Shown here: in pieces, positions 1 through 8,936 of the stretch
How positions within the stretch are numbered: position 1 is the first letter of the stretch
Layout: each line of letters begins with the position of its first letter
The notes under the pieces: generated by a model
Databases searched by the model: none
Seen by the model: only the letters and a program-made list of their open reading frames with translations
What the model was told of the DNA's origin: nothing
Position numbers and translations under genes: made by a program
Assembly: GCF_001307105.1 (NCBI RefSeq)
Contig: NZ_LGYN01000027.1
Coordinates: 248,001-312,000, forward strand
Direction: 5' to 3'
Source of the DNA: Bacillus australimaris
GTDB lineage: Bacteria > Bacillota > Bacilli > Bacillales > Bacillaceae
DNA: 64,000 nucleotides

Positions 1-449
1 TAATGATGGTTGTTCTGCCTAAAGGATTATTAACGATTATCCTCGCCATGACAGTCGTAGGCTGGATTAACATGGCACGTATTGTTCGGGGACAGGTTTT
101 ACAATTGAAGAGCCAAGAGTACGTTCTTGCAGCACAGACATTAGGTGCGAAAACATCTAGACTTTTATTTAAACACTTAATTCCAAACTCAATGGGACCG
201 ATTCTTGTGACAATGACATTAACAATTCCTTCTGCTATTTTCACAGAGGCGTTCCTAAGCTATCTAGGGCTTGGTGTACCGGCTCCATTAGCAAGTTGGG
301 GAACAATGGCGTCTGACGGAATTCCGGCGATGACGTACTACCCATGGAGATTATGGTTCCCAGCCGCATTTATCTGTATTACAATGTTTGGTTTTAACGT
401 GGTTGGAGACGGACTAAGAGACGCTTTAGATCCGAAGTTGCGTAAATAA
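1..449 (+). CDS. oppC: Oligopeptide ABC transporter permease OppC, C-terminal part
   Basis: Membrane permease of the Opp importer, which takes up oligopeptides including signalling peptides. The frame is open from the left edge, so the true start lies outside the window. The visible 148 residues contain the conserved binding-protein-dependent permease loop (EYVLAAQTLGAK, about residues 38-49), which contacts the ATPase subunits, followed by hydrophobic segments. The stop lies 12 bases before the ATG of oppD, so the genes are cotranscribed. OppC rather than AppC or DppC is chosen because oppD, oppF and then yjbC-spx follow exactly as in B. subtilis. Confidence 0.9.
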   Translation, partial: MMVVLPKGLLTIILAMTVVGWINMARIVRGQVLQLKSQEYVLAAQTLGAKTSRLLFKHLIPNSMGPILVTMTLTIPSAIFTEAFLSYLGLGVPAPLASWGTMASDGIPAMTYYPWRLWFPAAFICITMFGFNVVGDGLRDALDPKLRK

Positions 450-461
450 GGAGTGATTAGG

Positions 462-1541
462 ATGGAACGTGAACGTATTCTAGAGGTGAAAGACCTTGCA
501 ATCTCATTTAAAACATATGGTGGAGAGGTTCAAGCCATTCGTGGTGTGAACTTCCACTTAAATAAAGGCGAGACACTTGCTATTGTAGGTGAATCTGGCT
601 CTGGTAAAAGTGTGACATCACAGGCCATCATGAGGTTAATTCCGATGCCGCCGGGTTATTTCAAGCGCGGACAGATCCTCTTTGATGGACAAGATATTGT
701 CAAGAAGACCGAAAAACAAATGCAAACCATTCGAGGAAAAGACATCTCAATGATCTTCCAAGATCCGATGACTTCTTTGAACCCAACGATGAAAGTCGGG
801 AAACAAATTACAGAAGTGCTGTTCAAACATGAACAAATTTCAAAAGAAGCGGCTGAAAAAAGAGCCATTGAATTATTAGAGCTTGTTGGTATTCCAATGC
901 CAGAAAAAAGAATCAAACAATATCCGCACGAATTCAGCGGCGGGATGAGACAAAGGGTTGTTATCGCCATGGCACTCGCAGCAGATCCAAAGCTATTGAT
1001 TGCCGATGAGCCGACAACTGCTCTTGATGTAACGATTCAGGCACAAATTTTAGAATTAATGAAAGAAATTCAGCAAAAGGTAGAAACGTCAATTATCTTT
1101 ATTACACATGATCTAGGTGTTGTCGCCAACGTTGCTGATCGTGTAGCGGTTATGTATGCAGGCCAGATCGTAGAGACAGGTACGGTTGATGAAATTTTCT
1201 ACAATCCGAAACATCCGTATACATGGGGACTTTTAGCATCAATGCCTAGCCTTGACACAGATGGCGGAGATGAAGGAAAGCTGACTGCGATCCCAGGAAC
1301 ACCACCAGATTTAACAAACCCGCCGAAAGGAGATGCATTTGCACTCCGAAGCGATTATGCAATGAAAATTGACTTCGAACAAGAACCACCAATGTTCAAA
1401 GTATCAGATACGCATTATGTGAAATCATGGCTACTTCATCCGAATGCACCTAAAGTTGAACCGCCTGCTTCTGTAAAGGCGAGAATGCGTGAACTAGAAG
1501 GTAGCTACGAAAAACCTGTATTAGTAAAAGAGGGTGAATAG
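462..1541 (+). CDS. oppD: Oligopeptide ABC transporter ATP-binding protein OppD
   Basis: One of two cytoplasmic ATPases that power Opp peptide import. A Walker A motif (GESGSGKS) lies near residue 44, the ABC signature FSGGMRQR near 160, and Walker B with [12 protein letters not shown] just after. The C-terminal oligopeptide/dipeptide domain ends near residue 359, the usual family length. The ATG at 462 is preferred because AAGGAG ends 8 bases upstream; the longer reading from a GTG at 453 overlaps that ribosome site. Neighbours oppC and oppF are in tight tandem, and oppF starts one base after the stop. Confidence 0.95.
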   Translation: MERERILEVKDLAISFKTYGGEVQAIRGVNFHLNKGETLAIVGESGSGKSVTSQAIMRLIPMPPGYFKRGQILFDGQDIVKKTEKQMQTIRGKDISMIFQDPMTSLNPTMKVGKQITEVLFKHEQISKEAAEKRAIELLELVGIPMPEKRIKQYPHEFSGGMRQRVVIAMALAADPKLLIADEPTTALDVTIQAQILELMKEIQQKVETSIIFITHDLGVVANVADRVAVMYAGQIVETGTVDEIFYNPKHPYTWGLLASMPSLDTDGGDEGKLTAIPGTPPDLTNPPKGDAFALRSDYAMKIDFEQEPPMFKVSDTHYVKSWLLHPNAPKVEPPASVKARMRELEGSYEKPVLVKEGE

Positions 1542-1542
1542 C

Positions 1543-2463
1543 ATGGCAGAAAAACTGTTAGAAATTAAAAATTTGAAGCAGCATTTCCATACGGCAAGAG
1601 GAACTGTAAAAGCAGTAGACGGAGTTTCATTTGATATTTATCAAGGTGAAACACTTGGTCTTGTAGGTGAGTCTGGTTGTGGTAAATCCACTACTGGGCG
1701 CTCCATCATTAGACTTTATGAAGCAACAGATGGTGAGGTTATTTATAAAGGAGAAAATGTACACGGGAAGAAATCAAGACAAAAAATGCTTGAGTTCAAC
1801 CGTCAAATGCAGATGATCTTTCAAGATCCATATGCTTCATTGAATCCAAGAATGACAGTGCTTGACATCATTGCCGAGGGTATTGACATTCATGGCCTTG
1901 CGAAAACAAAGCAAGCGCGTAAAGAGCGTGTGTTCCAATTGCTTGAAACCGTTGGCTTGAACAAAGAGCATGCGAACAGATACCCGCATGAATTTTCAGG
2001 TGGCCAAAGGCAGCGTATCGGAATTGCCCGTGCATTAGCAGTAGAGCCAGATTTCATCATCGCTGATGAACCAATCTCTGCATTAGACGTGTCGATCCAA
2101 GCGCAGGTCGTCAACTTATTGAAAGAACTGCAAGAAGAAAAAGGTTTAACGTACTTATTCATTGCCCATGACCTGTCTATGGTAAAATACATCAGCGATC
2201 GTATTGGCGTGATGTATTTCGGGAAATTGGTTGAGCTGGCACCAGCGAATGAATTATACGAAAACCCGCTTCATCCTTATACAAAATCATTGCTATCTGC
2301 GATTCCGCTCCCAGATCCTGATTATGAGCGCAACCGCAAACGTATCAAGTATGATCCATCTGTTCACAAAGGAACAAACACCGAGTTCCGCGAAGTGAAA
2401 CCAGGTCACTTTGTGAGCTGCACAGAGGAAGAATTCAAAGAGCTTCAGGCGAAACAATCATAA
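1543..2463 (+). CDS. oppF: Oligopeptide ABC transporter ATP-binding protein OppF
   Basis: Second ATPase of the Opp importer, about 306 residues. Visible motifs are Walker A (GESGCGKST), the signature FSGGQRQR, Walker B with [12 protein letters not shown] and the switch-region AHDLSMV. It starts one base after the oppD stop with GAGGG just upstream, so translation is probably coupled. It is the last gene of the opp operon, because a strong hairpin with a T-run follows at once. In B. subtilis Opp imports Phr and CSF peptides; a rap gene lies at the far right of this window, so the pathway is likely present. Confidence 0.95.
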   Translation: MAEKLLEIKNLKQHFHTARGTVKAVDGVSFDIYQGETLGLVGESGCGKSTTGRSIIRLYEATDGEVIYKGENVHGKKSRQKMLEFNRQMQMIFQDPYASLNPRMTVLDIIAEGIDIHGLAKTKQARKERVFQLLETVGLNKEHANRYPHEFSGGQRQRIGIARALAVEPDFIIADEPISALDVSIQAQVVNLLKELQEEKGLTYLFIAHDLSMVKYISDRIGVMYFGKLVELAPANELYENPLHPYTKSLLSAIPLPDPDYERNRKRIKYDPSVHKGTNTEFREVKPGHFVSCTEEEFKELQAKQS

Positions 2464-2468
2464 ATAGA

Positions 2469-2505
2469 AAGAAGCACTGCTGAGTCAGTGCTTCTTTTTT
2501 ATTTT
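2469..2505 (+). terminator. Rho-independent terminator of the opp operon
   Basis: The stem AGAAGCACTG / CAGTGCTTCT with a short loop is followed by a T-run just after the oppF stop. Confidence 0.9.
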
Positions 2506-2566
2506 ACAAAAAAGCAAAAGAGTGGTAATTTTTAGTGGAGTACAAGCAGATACCGGAGGAAGTCAG

Positions 2567-2854
2567 ATGCCGAATTGGAAAACTTTTCGTTATTCATTGC
2601 TTCATTTTTTCATCGTATTGATGCTTTTTTCAACGTCTTTTTTGAGGAAACCAAATGGAGGACAGTGGATGCTCGCATTTATGGTGCTCATTGGCATTGT
2701 GTCTTTTTCGGTGGAATATATGCTTAACCGGCATACAAGCCATCAGAAACAAGAAGCACGGCGCATGAGGTATCTTTATTTCATCATGTTTCAAATTGCG
2801 ATGACACTCATCCTGTTTGTCACTTTTCAACTAGTCATCAACCGTTCGTTATAA
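2567..2854 (+). CDS. Small membrane protein of unknown function
   Basis: A 95-residue protein with three likely membrane segments (about residues 8-22, 27-45 and 67-90). A basic, His- and Gln-rich stretch (NRHTSHQKQEARR) between the second and third is probably cytoplasmic. The ATG at 2567 has GGAGGA 7-12 bases upstream; the longer open frame from 2522 has no ribosome site. It sits between opp and yjbC, the place held by the transporter-like yjbB in B. subtilis, but it does not look like that protein. Function unknown. Confidence 0.7.
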   Translation: MPNWKTFRYSLLHFFIVLMLFSTSFLRKPNGGQWMLAFMVLIGIVSFSVEYMLNRHTSHQKQEARRMRYLYFIMFQIAMTLILFVTFQLVINRSL

Positions 2855-2881
2855 AACTTTTTTTCGTCGCTTGAAAAAAAG

Positions 2882-2908
2882 TGAAACCACCTAGGGCATT
2901 ACTGCGTC
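2882..2908 (+). promoter_or_regulatory. Candidate ECF sigma promoter for yjbC(-spx)
   Basis: TGAAAC at 2882-2887 and CGTC at 2905-2908, separated by 17 bases, match the extracytoplasmic-function sigma consensus (sigma W/M/X type). In B. subtilis the yjbC-spx region is read from several stress sigma promoters. The match is seen in the sequence; use of the site is inferred. Confidence 0.55.
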
Positions 2909-2990
2909 TTACTAGTACAGGCGTTTAAATAGCAGGAAATCGGGAATATCTAAGGAAGTGGTTCTTAACTATAGCATAAGGAGCAGATCC

Positions 2991-3569
2991 ATGAATTGGT
3001 ATGAAAAGCTCAGTGAATACTTCCCGATAGAAGAAATGAAGTCAAAAGAGCATATGGAAGCCTTATTAAAGGAAAGAAGTGATGTTTATCATAAGGAGGA
3101 AGGACCTCATCATGTGATGATGTACGCCGAATTTGATTCTTTCATCTTTATTGATTATTTATTTGTTTCCAAAGATGCAAGAGGTGAAGGCCTCGGATCA
3201 AAGCTGATCCATAAGCTGAAGGAAAAAAAGAAACCGATCTTGCTTGAAGTCGAGCCTGTAGATGAAGATGATGCAGATACTGCCAAACGCCTAAAGTTTT
3301 ACCAAAGAGAGCACTTCAAGCATGCAGAATCAATCGGTTATAAACGAAGGTCACTTGCAACAAATGAAGTGAACCGCATGGAAATTCTTTATTGGTCGCC
3401 TCTTACAAATCATGAGGAAGAGATCATGGAAGCCATGAGGGAGACCTACGAACGAATCCATACGTATAAAGATGAAAAATGGTATGGACAATCGTATGAG
3501 GATGTTGATGATGTATTGAAGGTCATTGAAAATAGAAAACAAAAAAATATTTTCGATCATCTCGACTAA
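2991..3569 (+). CDS. yjbC: GNAT-family acetyltransferase YjbC
   Basis: A 192-residue protein with an N-acetyltransferase fold. The acetyl-CoA loop reads DARGEGLGSKLI (about residues 62-73), after a beta strand with FIFIDYLFVS. The ATG at 2991 is preferred over the open frame from 2958 because AAGGAG lies 8 bases upstream. It lies directly upstream of spx in the same orientation, as in B. subtilis, where the two share transcripts made under cell-envelope stress. The substrate is not known. Confidence 0.85.
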   Translation: MNWYEKLSEYFPIEEMKSKEHMEALLKERSDVYHKEEGPHHVMMYAEFDSFIFIDYLFVSKDARGEGLGSKLIHKLKEKKKPILLEVEPVDEDDADTAKRLKFYQREHFKHAESIGYKRRSLATNEVNRMEILYWSPLTNHEEEIMEAMRETYERIHTYKDEKWYGQSYEDVDDVLKVIENRKQKNIFDHLD

Positions 3570-3762
3570 ATGAGAATGTTCAGACATCAAACAGCACCAC
3601 AAAATGAATGAAATTGTCTAGTTTTTGTCACAAAAATTGCAAGAAAAACTGTTCACACTTACTTTTTTATAGTATAATCACTATAAAGATTACTTATTTA
3701 GAACAATTTTAATTTGAGAATACAGATCAATATTCATTCTACAAATTGAGGAGTGAAGATTT

Positions 3763-4158
3763 ATGGTAACATTATACACATCACCAAGCTGTACATCATG
3801 TAGAAAAGCAAGAGCGTGGTTAGAAGAGCACAATATTCCGTATCAAGAGAGAAACATTTTTTCTGAGCCTCTTTCAATCGATGAAATCAAAGAAATTCTT
3901 CGAATGACAGAAGACGGTACAGATGAAATTATCTCAACACGTTCGAAAGTATTCCAAAAACTAAATGTCAATGTTGAGACAATGCCGCTTCAACAATTGT
4001 ATAAACTAATCAATGAGCATCCAGGTCTTTTAAGACGTCCAATTATCTTGGATGAAAAAAGACTACAAGTTGGGTACAATGAAGATGAAATTAGACGTTT
4101 CCTTCCAAGAACGGTTCGTACTTTCCAACTAAGAGAAGCTCAGCGACTTGCTAACTAA
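3763..4158 (+). CDS. spx: Transcriptional regulator Spx
   Basis: ArsC-family regulator of the thiol and oxidative stress response; it binds the RNA polymerase alpha C-terminal domain instead of DNA. The redox switch CTSC is at residues 10-13 ([11 protein letters not shown]) and the length of 131 is the family norm. Two of its controllers are in this window: MecA-like adaptors work with ClpC/ClpP, and SpxH (YjbH, 11340-12251) delivers Spx to ClpXP. A TATAAT at 3673-3678 about 85 bases upstream suggests its own promoter besides any yjbC read-through. Confidence 0.97.
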   Translation: MVTLYTSPSCTSCRKARAWLEEHNIPYQERNIFSEPLSIDEIKEILRMTEDGTDEIISTRSKVFQKLNVNVETMPLQQLYKLINEHPGLLRRPIILDEKRLQVGYNEDEIRRFLPRTVRTFQLREAQRLAN

Positions 4159-4167
4159 TATAAAAAC

Positions 4168-4200
4168 AAAAAGCTGCCGATCATTTGGCAGCTTTTTTTA
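4168..4200 (+). terminator. Terminator of spx
   Basis: AAGCTGCC / GGCAGCTT hairpin with a T-run just after spx. It faces the 3' end of yjbE, so it may serve both genes. Confidence 0.85.
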
Positions 4201-4863
4201 TTTATTTTCAGCTGTTTGTTCGTAAAAGAGGCTGGCTAATATGACCGTTGCGACTGTTAAAAATGGAAGCATTAATTCAAGTGTGGCATGCTGCGCCATA
4301 AATTCATTCAATTTCACATCACGGACAATCATTTCACCGCCAGTATAAGCCAAAAGAGCACTTCCGCCGTATAAAAGAAACGGAAATTTGGTTAAAGCTG
4401 CATGAATCAGTTTGCTTCCCCAAATAATAATCGGTACTGAAATCATGAGCCCAAAAGCGGTCAGAAGCATATTGCCTTTTGCCGCACCTGCAACCGCGAT
4501 CACATTATCAAGTGACATAAACAGGTCTGCAATCACAATGGTTTGTACCGCACGCCAAAGGGAGCCGCTGCTTTTAATCCGAATCGATTCTTTCTTTTGT
4601 TCAATTAACAAATTGTATCCTATATAAAGGAGAAAAAGGCCGCCAATAAATTGCAAATAAGGAATGGTCAATAAATAAACTGCAGCACCTGTCATCGTAA
4701 TTCTCATCAGCACGGCCAAAAGTGTGCCGATCCAAATGGCTTTATTGCGTTTTTCATTAGATAAGCTTCGACTGGCCATCGCAATGATTAACGCATTATC
4801 TCCGCCTAAAATCAGGTCTATGCCAATAATCATCAGTAAGGATACGATCCACTCTGTTTCCAT
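4198..4863 (-). CDS. yjbE: TerC-family integral membrane protein YjbE
   Basis: A 221-residue multi-pass protein of the TerC family. The two family hallmarks are present: DLILGGDNALIIA near the start and DLFMSLDNVIAVAGA in the middle, acidic membrane motifs linked to metal (Mn) handling. Related B. subtilis proteins YceF and YkoY (MeeF, MeeY) export manganese and help metalate secreted enzymes; a similar role here is inference. The start at 4863 has GAGGTG 7-8 bases upstream; the 19-residue longer frame lacks a site. Location between spx and mecA matches B. subtilis yjbE. Confidence 0.88.
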   Translation of the reverse strand: METEWIVSLLMIIGIDLILGGDNALIIAMASRSLSNEKRNKAIWIGTLLAVLMRITMTGAAVYLLTIPYLQFIGGLFLLYIGYNLLIEQKKESIRIKSSGSLWRAVQTIVIADLFMSLDNVIAVAGAAKGNMLLTAFGLMISVPIIIWGSKLIHAALTKFPFLLYGGSALLAYTGGEMIVRDVKLNEFMAQHATLELMLPFLTVATVILASLFYEQTAENK

Positions 4864-5126
4864 CCATTTCACCTCATGTCCTAATAGAGCTCGTACAACC
4901 AATATATGAGGACAATTCAAATATATGTTTCTGCAAGTTTTCTCTGCAAAAAATGCGTTTTTATTTCTTTTATTTATGTTTTATCATAAAATAGACAGTA
5001 CGAAGCAATACCTCAATTCTTTAAACGGTTAACATGTAGACGGAACGGGTAAAGTGTAGTAAAGTACTATTAATTGGGAGCTTGTATGTCCCTTCAACAT
5101 CTTATATAGAAGGGAAGGTTGGCAAA

Positions 5127-5792
5127 ATGGAAATTGAAAGAATTAATGAACATACAGTCAAATTTTATATTTCCTACGGTGATATTGAAGATCGCGGATT
5201 TGACCGTGAAGAGATTTGGTATAATCGTGAGCGCAGTGAAGAGCTGTTTTGGGAAGTAATGGACGAAGTGCACGAAGAAGAAGAATTTGCAGTAGAGGGA
5301 CCGCTTTGGATTCAAGTACAGGCACTTGATAAAGGTCTTGAAATTGTCGTGACAAAAGCCCAACTTTCTAAAGATGGACAAAAGCTCGAATTGCCGATTC
5401 CAGAAGATAAAAAAGATCAAACAGATGAAGAAAGCTTAGACGCATTGCTTGATGATTTTCATAAAGAAGAGCAAGATCAAGAGGACCATAATGAGAAGGA
5501 CAAAAAACTTCAACTCCAATTCGTGTTGAAAATGGATGACTTTGAAGATTTGATTGCACTTTCTCAATTAAATATGCAGGATTTTACCACAAGTTTATAT
5601 TCGTTTGAAAACCGTTATTATCTATATGTTGACTTTCACGAGGATTTGTCAGATGAGCAGGTGGAGAATAAGCTCAGCATTTTGCTTGAATATGCTCATG
5701 AATCTGTGGTCAGCATCTACAGACTGCAAGAATATGGTCAGCTGATTATCGAAGGGAATGCCCTTGAAACGATTCAACAGCACTTCTCGTAA
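5127..5792 (+). CDS. mecA: Adaptor protein MecA
   Basis: Adaptor that brings ComK and other substrates to the ClpC/ClpP protease and so represses competence. It has 221 residues. The N-terminal domain (MEIERINEHTVKFYIS, FDREEIWYNRE) binds substrates, a very acidic linker lies around residues 95-135, and the C-terminal domain activates ClpC. The ATG at 5127 reproduces the known family N-terminus. A terminator follows. With coiA two genes downstream behind ComK boxes, the window holds both a brake and an output of the competence circuit. Confidence 0.95.
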   Translation: MEIERINEHTVKFYISYGDIEDRGFDREEIWYNRERSEELFWEVMDEVHEEEEFAVEGPLWIQVQALDKGLEIVVTKAQLSKDGQKLELPIPEDKKDQTDEESLDALLDDFHKEEQDQEDHNEKDKKLQLQFVLKMDDFEDLIALSQLNMQDFTTSLYSFENRYYLYVDFHEDLSDEQVENKLSILLEYAHESVVSIYRLQEYGQLIIEGNALETIQQHFS

Positions 5793-5795
5793 CTA

Positions 5796-5833
5796 GCAAA
5801 AAGTCGATTTCTAAAGAGGAATCGGCTTTTTTA
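5796..5833 (+). terminator. Terminator of mecA
   Basis: An imperfect stem (AAAAGTCGATTTC / GAATCGGCTTTT) followed by a T-run after the mecA stop. Confidence 0.8.
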
Positions 5834-5878
5834 TCTGAATGAATAGGTAAATAAAGAGATCGGCAAGGAGAAAATGAA

Positions 5879-7399
5879 ATGAGAAATTTAGTCAAAGTTC
5901 TATTTTTTCTTATCATTACGATAGGTGCTTATTTAATCATTCAATTAATTGCCGGTGATTTAGCGGTAAGTGTATTAAGTTCTGTCAGTGTTCTATTTAC
6001 TTTATCGATTATCTTCATCGGATTTGTTATTTTCTTAGAGAACCGAAATCCGTCTCAAACGATTACTTGGCTTGTCCTGCTTGGCAGCTTCCCGTTATTC
6101 GGATTTTTGTTCTATATTTTCTTTGGACGCAATATTAAAAAGCGCCGTCTGTTCGAAAAGAAAGCGGTACTCGACGAGCAGTTAATCCAGGAAGATGAAC
6201 GTGTTCATAGAGAAACGATTGAAAAAATGACGCATATGGGTGATCATCAGCAGCTTTTATTTAAGCTAGCCCACAGACTTGGACATACCCCTATTACGTA
6301 TCGCACGTCCTCTAAAGTCCTAACCAATGGTGAAGAAACCTTCTCTCATATTTTTGAAGAGATTAAAAAAGCAACACATCACATTCACCTAGAATATTAT
6401 ATTCTCCGCCACGATGACCTTGGCCAAGAATTAAAGGATATTCTCATTGAAAAAGCGAAAAATGGCGTGATTGTCCGTTTTTTATATGACGATGTAGGAA
6501 GCTTAAAGCTCTCTCGTCAATATGTTGCTGATCTAGAAAAGGCTGGCGTTCAGATCGTTCCGTTTTTGCCAGTAAGGCTACCCTTGTTAAATAATAAAAT
6601 TAACTTCCGAAATCACCGGAAAATCGTCGTGATTGATGGAGAAGTAGGATTTGTCGGCGGACTTAACATTGGAGACGAATACATGGGCAGAAGCAGACAA
6701 TATGGATTCTGGCGTGATACGCATCTAATGATTAAGGGCGAAGCTGTTCGTGACCTCCAGCAGATTTTCATGCAGGATTGGTATTATATGACGAATGAAA
6801 GATGTTCAGGCGTGGACTATTTCAAAGATTTCAGCCATGTGGAGAGTACAACAGAAGGTGTACAAATGATTGCTGGCGGTCCTGACAAACAGTGGGAGGT
6901 CATTAAAAATCTCTTTTTCTCTATGATCATTTCCGCCAAAAAGTCCATTTGGATCGCTTCACCGTATTTTGTGCCGGACGATGATATTTTGTCCGCATTG
7001 AAAATTGCTGCATTGAGCGGAGTAGATGTACGGATTATTGCTCCAAAGAATCCAGATAAGCGAATTGTCTTCCATGCGTCTCGTTCATACTTCCCGGAGC
7101 TTCTTGAAGCAGGGGCGAAGGTGTACGAGTATGATCAAGGCTTTATGCATAGTAAATTTATTATAGTGGACAGTGAGCTGGCTTCGATTGGAACGGCAAA
7201 TATGGATATGAGAAGCTTTCATTTGAACTTTGAAGTGAATGCCTTCCTCTATAAAACGAAAAGCACAGAGAAGCTCGTCAACGACTTCTTAGGTGATTTA
7301 GAGCGGTCACATGAAATTGTTCCAGAAGAATTTGCAAAGAGACCTTTGAGGGTCAGACTATTTGAATCAACAGCAAGATTATTATCACCGCTTTTATAA
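5879..7399 (+). CDS. cls: Cardiolipin synthase (phospholipase D type)
   Basis: Joins phosphatidylglycerol units to cardiolipin at the membrane. The 506-residue protein starts with membrane helices (about residues 5-55), then carries two HKD active sites: HRKIVVID near residue 246 and HSKFIIVD near 421, each followed by the usual Gly-rich or acidic stretch. The length is typical for bacterial Cls. Ribosome site GGAGAA lies upstream. From memory, B. subtilis has no cls between mecA and coiA, so this is a local difference in gene order. Its own terminator follows, which suggests a monocistronic unit. Confidence 0.93.
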   Translation: MRNLVKVLFFLIITIGAYLIIQLIAGDLAVSVLSSVSVLFTLSIIFIGFVIFLENRNPSQTITWLVLLGSFPLFGFLFYIFFGRNIKKRRLFEKKAVLDEQLIQEDERVHRETIEKMTHMGDHQQLLFKLAHRLGHTPITYRTSSKVLTNGEETFSHIFEEIKKATHHIHLEYYILRHDDLGQELKDILIEKAKNGVIVRFLYDDVGSLKLSRQYVADLEKAGVQIVPFLPVRLPLLNNKINFRNHRKIVVIDGEVGFVGGLNIGDEYMGRSRQYGFWRDTHLMIKGEAVRDLQQIFMQDWYYMTNERCSGVDYFKDFSHVESTTEGVQMIAGGPDKQWEVIKNLFFSMIISAKKSIWIASPYFVPDDDILSALKIAALSGVDVRIIAPKNPDKRIVFHASRSYFPELLEAGAKVYEYDQGFMHSKFIIVDSELASIGTANMDMRSFHLNFEVNAFLYKTKSTEKLVNDFLGDLERSHEIVPEEFAKRPLRVRLFESTARLLSPLL

Positions 7400-7407
7400 A
7401 GATTGTA

Positions 7408-7437
7408 TTTTCCCCCTTTTTATAAGGGGGATTTTTA
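7408..7437 (+). terminator. Terminator of cls
   Basis: TCCCCC / GGGGGA stem with a T-run. Confidence 0.85.
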
Positions 7438-7461
7438 ATTTTTACTATGGAAATGGTCAGT

Positions 7462-7495
7462 AAAATCATATTTTGACACGATAAAAGTTCATTTT
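7462..7495 (+). promoter_or_regulatory. Double ComK box (K-box) upstream of coiA
   Basis: Two perfect AAAA-N5-TTTT boxes stand at 7462-7474 and 7483-7495, exactly 8 bases apart. This is the spacing of one known class of ComK-dependent promoters. A TATGAT at 7526-7531 could be the -10 element. coiA starts at 7562 and is ComK-dependent in B. subtilis, so the site and the gene agree. Confidence 0.88.
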
Positions 7496-7561
7496 ACCTA
7501 TTCGCCTCCTTATAGACGAACAAGCTATGATACGGTCAACAAAGAGCGAGGGGCGAACTGA

Positions 7562-8722
7562 ATGAATGCAGCAATCATGGATAACGGTAAGCTTATCCGA
7601 ATTACACATCATTTATCGAAAAGACGGTTGGAGCATGTAAGAACTACGTGCAAATTTTATTGTCCAGAATGCAGGGAGGAGGTGCAATTAAAGCTGGGGG
7701 AGCATCGTGTCTATCATTTTGCGCATAAACAGCTGACAGCATGTCCGTTAGCCGCAGGCGAAACGGTTTATCATCAGGCAGGGAAGGAAGCCTTGATGAA
7801 TTGGCTGAAGCGGCTTGGATATAAACCGGCGCTGGAACAGTATATCTCAAAGATTCATCAGCGTCCTGATGTGGCTGTTTCTACAGGAGAGGTGAGATAT
7901 GCCATCGAATTTCAATGTGCAAATATTTCCCGGCAAGAGCTGCGCAAAAGAACAGAAGGCCTCCGTGAAGCAGAGCTCTTTCCAATATGGGTGATAGGGG
8001 CAAATCGTTTAAAACGAAAATCTGCCCAGCTTTTTTCTTTCTCTTCCATTCATTGGGGAATATTAAGAGAATCTCAGAAAAGGCGTCTGATTTTTTTCTG
8101 CCCAATTCAGAATAGATTCATTCATCTTGATCAAATCCTCGCGTTCCAACCAACAAAAATATGTGCCGAAATGACTGTCAGATCACCTTCAGCATACCGC
8201 GAACTTCCGGCACTTTTATCCCAGCCGCCTAGCAAGCGTCAAGTAAACGAACAATGGCTTAAATGTATTCAGCACTTTAGAATGCGTCCTCCTCGCATTT
8301 TATCAAATGAAAGTAAACGTTTGAGAGACATTTTTTATGAGCATCATCAAACAGCTTTCCCTTTTCTGCCAACTGAATTGTTTATTCCACTGCAAGAAGC
8401 GTATATCTTTACTAGTCCCGTGTATGTTTGGCAGGGATATCTGTATGATTGGATGATCAGAAAAAAAGGAAGCGGACGAGTGACGATTCAAATGTTGATG
8501 GAAGAAATCAATCGATGTGTACAGAGGAAAGAAGTGAAACTCCGATATGGCGATGTTTCAAGAGAAGAAATAAAAGAGGTGGTCACCGCATATGTAAAGG
8601 CGCTTGAGAGACAAGGGTTTTTACACATGACGAAAGAGGGTAATTATGAAATAGCATCGAATCAAATGCTGATCCGAACAGTAGATGAAGTGTTAAAACG
8701 TGATGCTTTCTTATTTCATTAG
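7562..8722 (+). CDS. coiA: Competence protein CoiA
   Basis: Late competence protein needed for recombination of incoming DNA. It has 386 residues. The N-terminal region carries a zinc-finger-like pair (CPEC, then H-x3-H and C), followed by a nuclease-like core with PDVAV and AIEFQCANISRQEL (about residues 100-125), the D...E-x-Q pattern of restriction-endonuclease folds. The start follows GAGGGGC. It lies behind a double ComK box and its 3' end overlaps the long open frame of pepF. Confidence 0.92.
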   Translation: MNAAIMDNGKLIRITHHLSKRRLEHVRTTCKFYCPECREEVQLKLGEHRVYHFAHKQLTACPLAAGETVYHQAGKEALMNWLKRLGYKPALEQYISKIHQRPDVAVSTGEVRYAIEFQCANISRQELRKRTEGLREAELFPIWVIGANRLKRKSAQLFSFSSIHWGILRESQKRRLIFFCPIQNRFIHLDQILAFQPTKICAEMTVRSPSAYRELPALLSQPPSKRQVNEQWLKCIQHFRMRPPRILSNESKRLRDIFYEHHQTAFPFLPTELFIPLQEAYIFTSPVYVWQGYLYDWMIRKKGSGRVTIQMLMEEINRCVQRKEVKLRYGDVSREEIKEVVTAYVKALERQGFLHMTKEGNYEIASNQMLIRTVDEVLKRDAFLFH

Positions 8723-8936
8723 CATGTTTCATGACCACTTTGATCATGATAAGAAAAAGGTGGTGCTGCTATTGAATCGAAAGAAACGCTTTTTTCTCAT
8801 TTTTTTAGTCTGTTTGGTATTTATTTCTGCATATGATTTGACAAATATAGTTCAAAACAAAGAAGATAAATACAACACCAATTTCTTTCACTTTCCGAAA
8901 GGTTGGTTCAACACAACTCATGCAAGGGGGATTCAT

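Noticed and set aside
656-970. Open frame on the minus strand inside oppD
   Set aside because: Shadow of the real gene: no ribosome site, no family motif; oppD on the plus strand has all ABC motifs.
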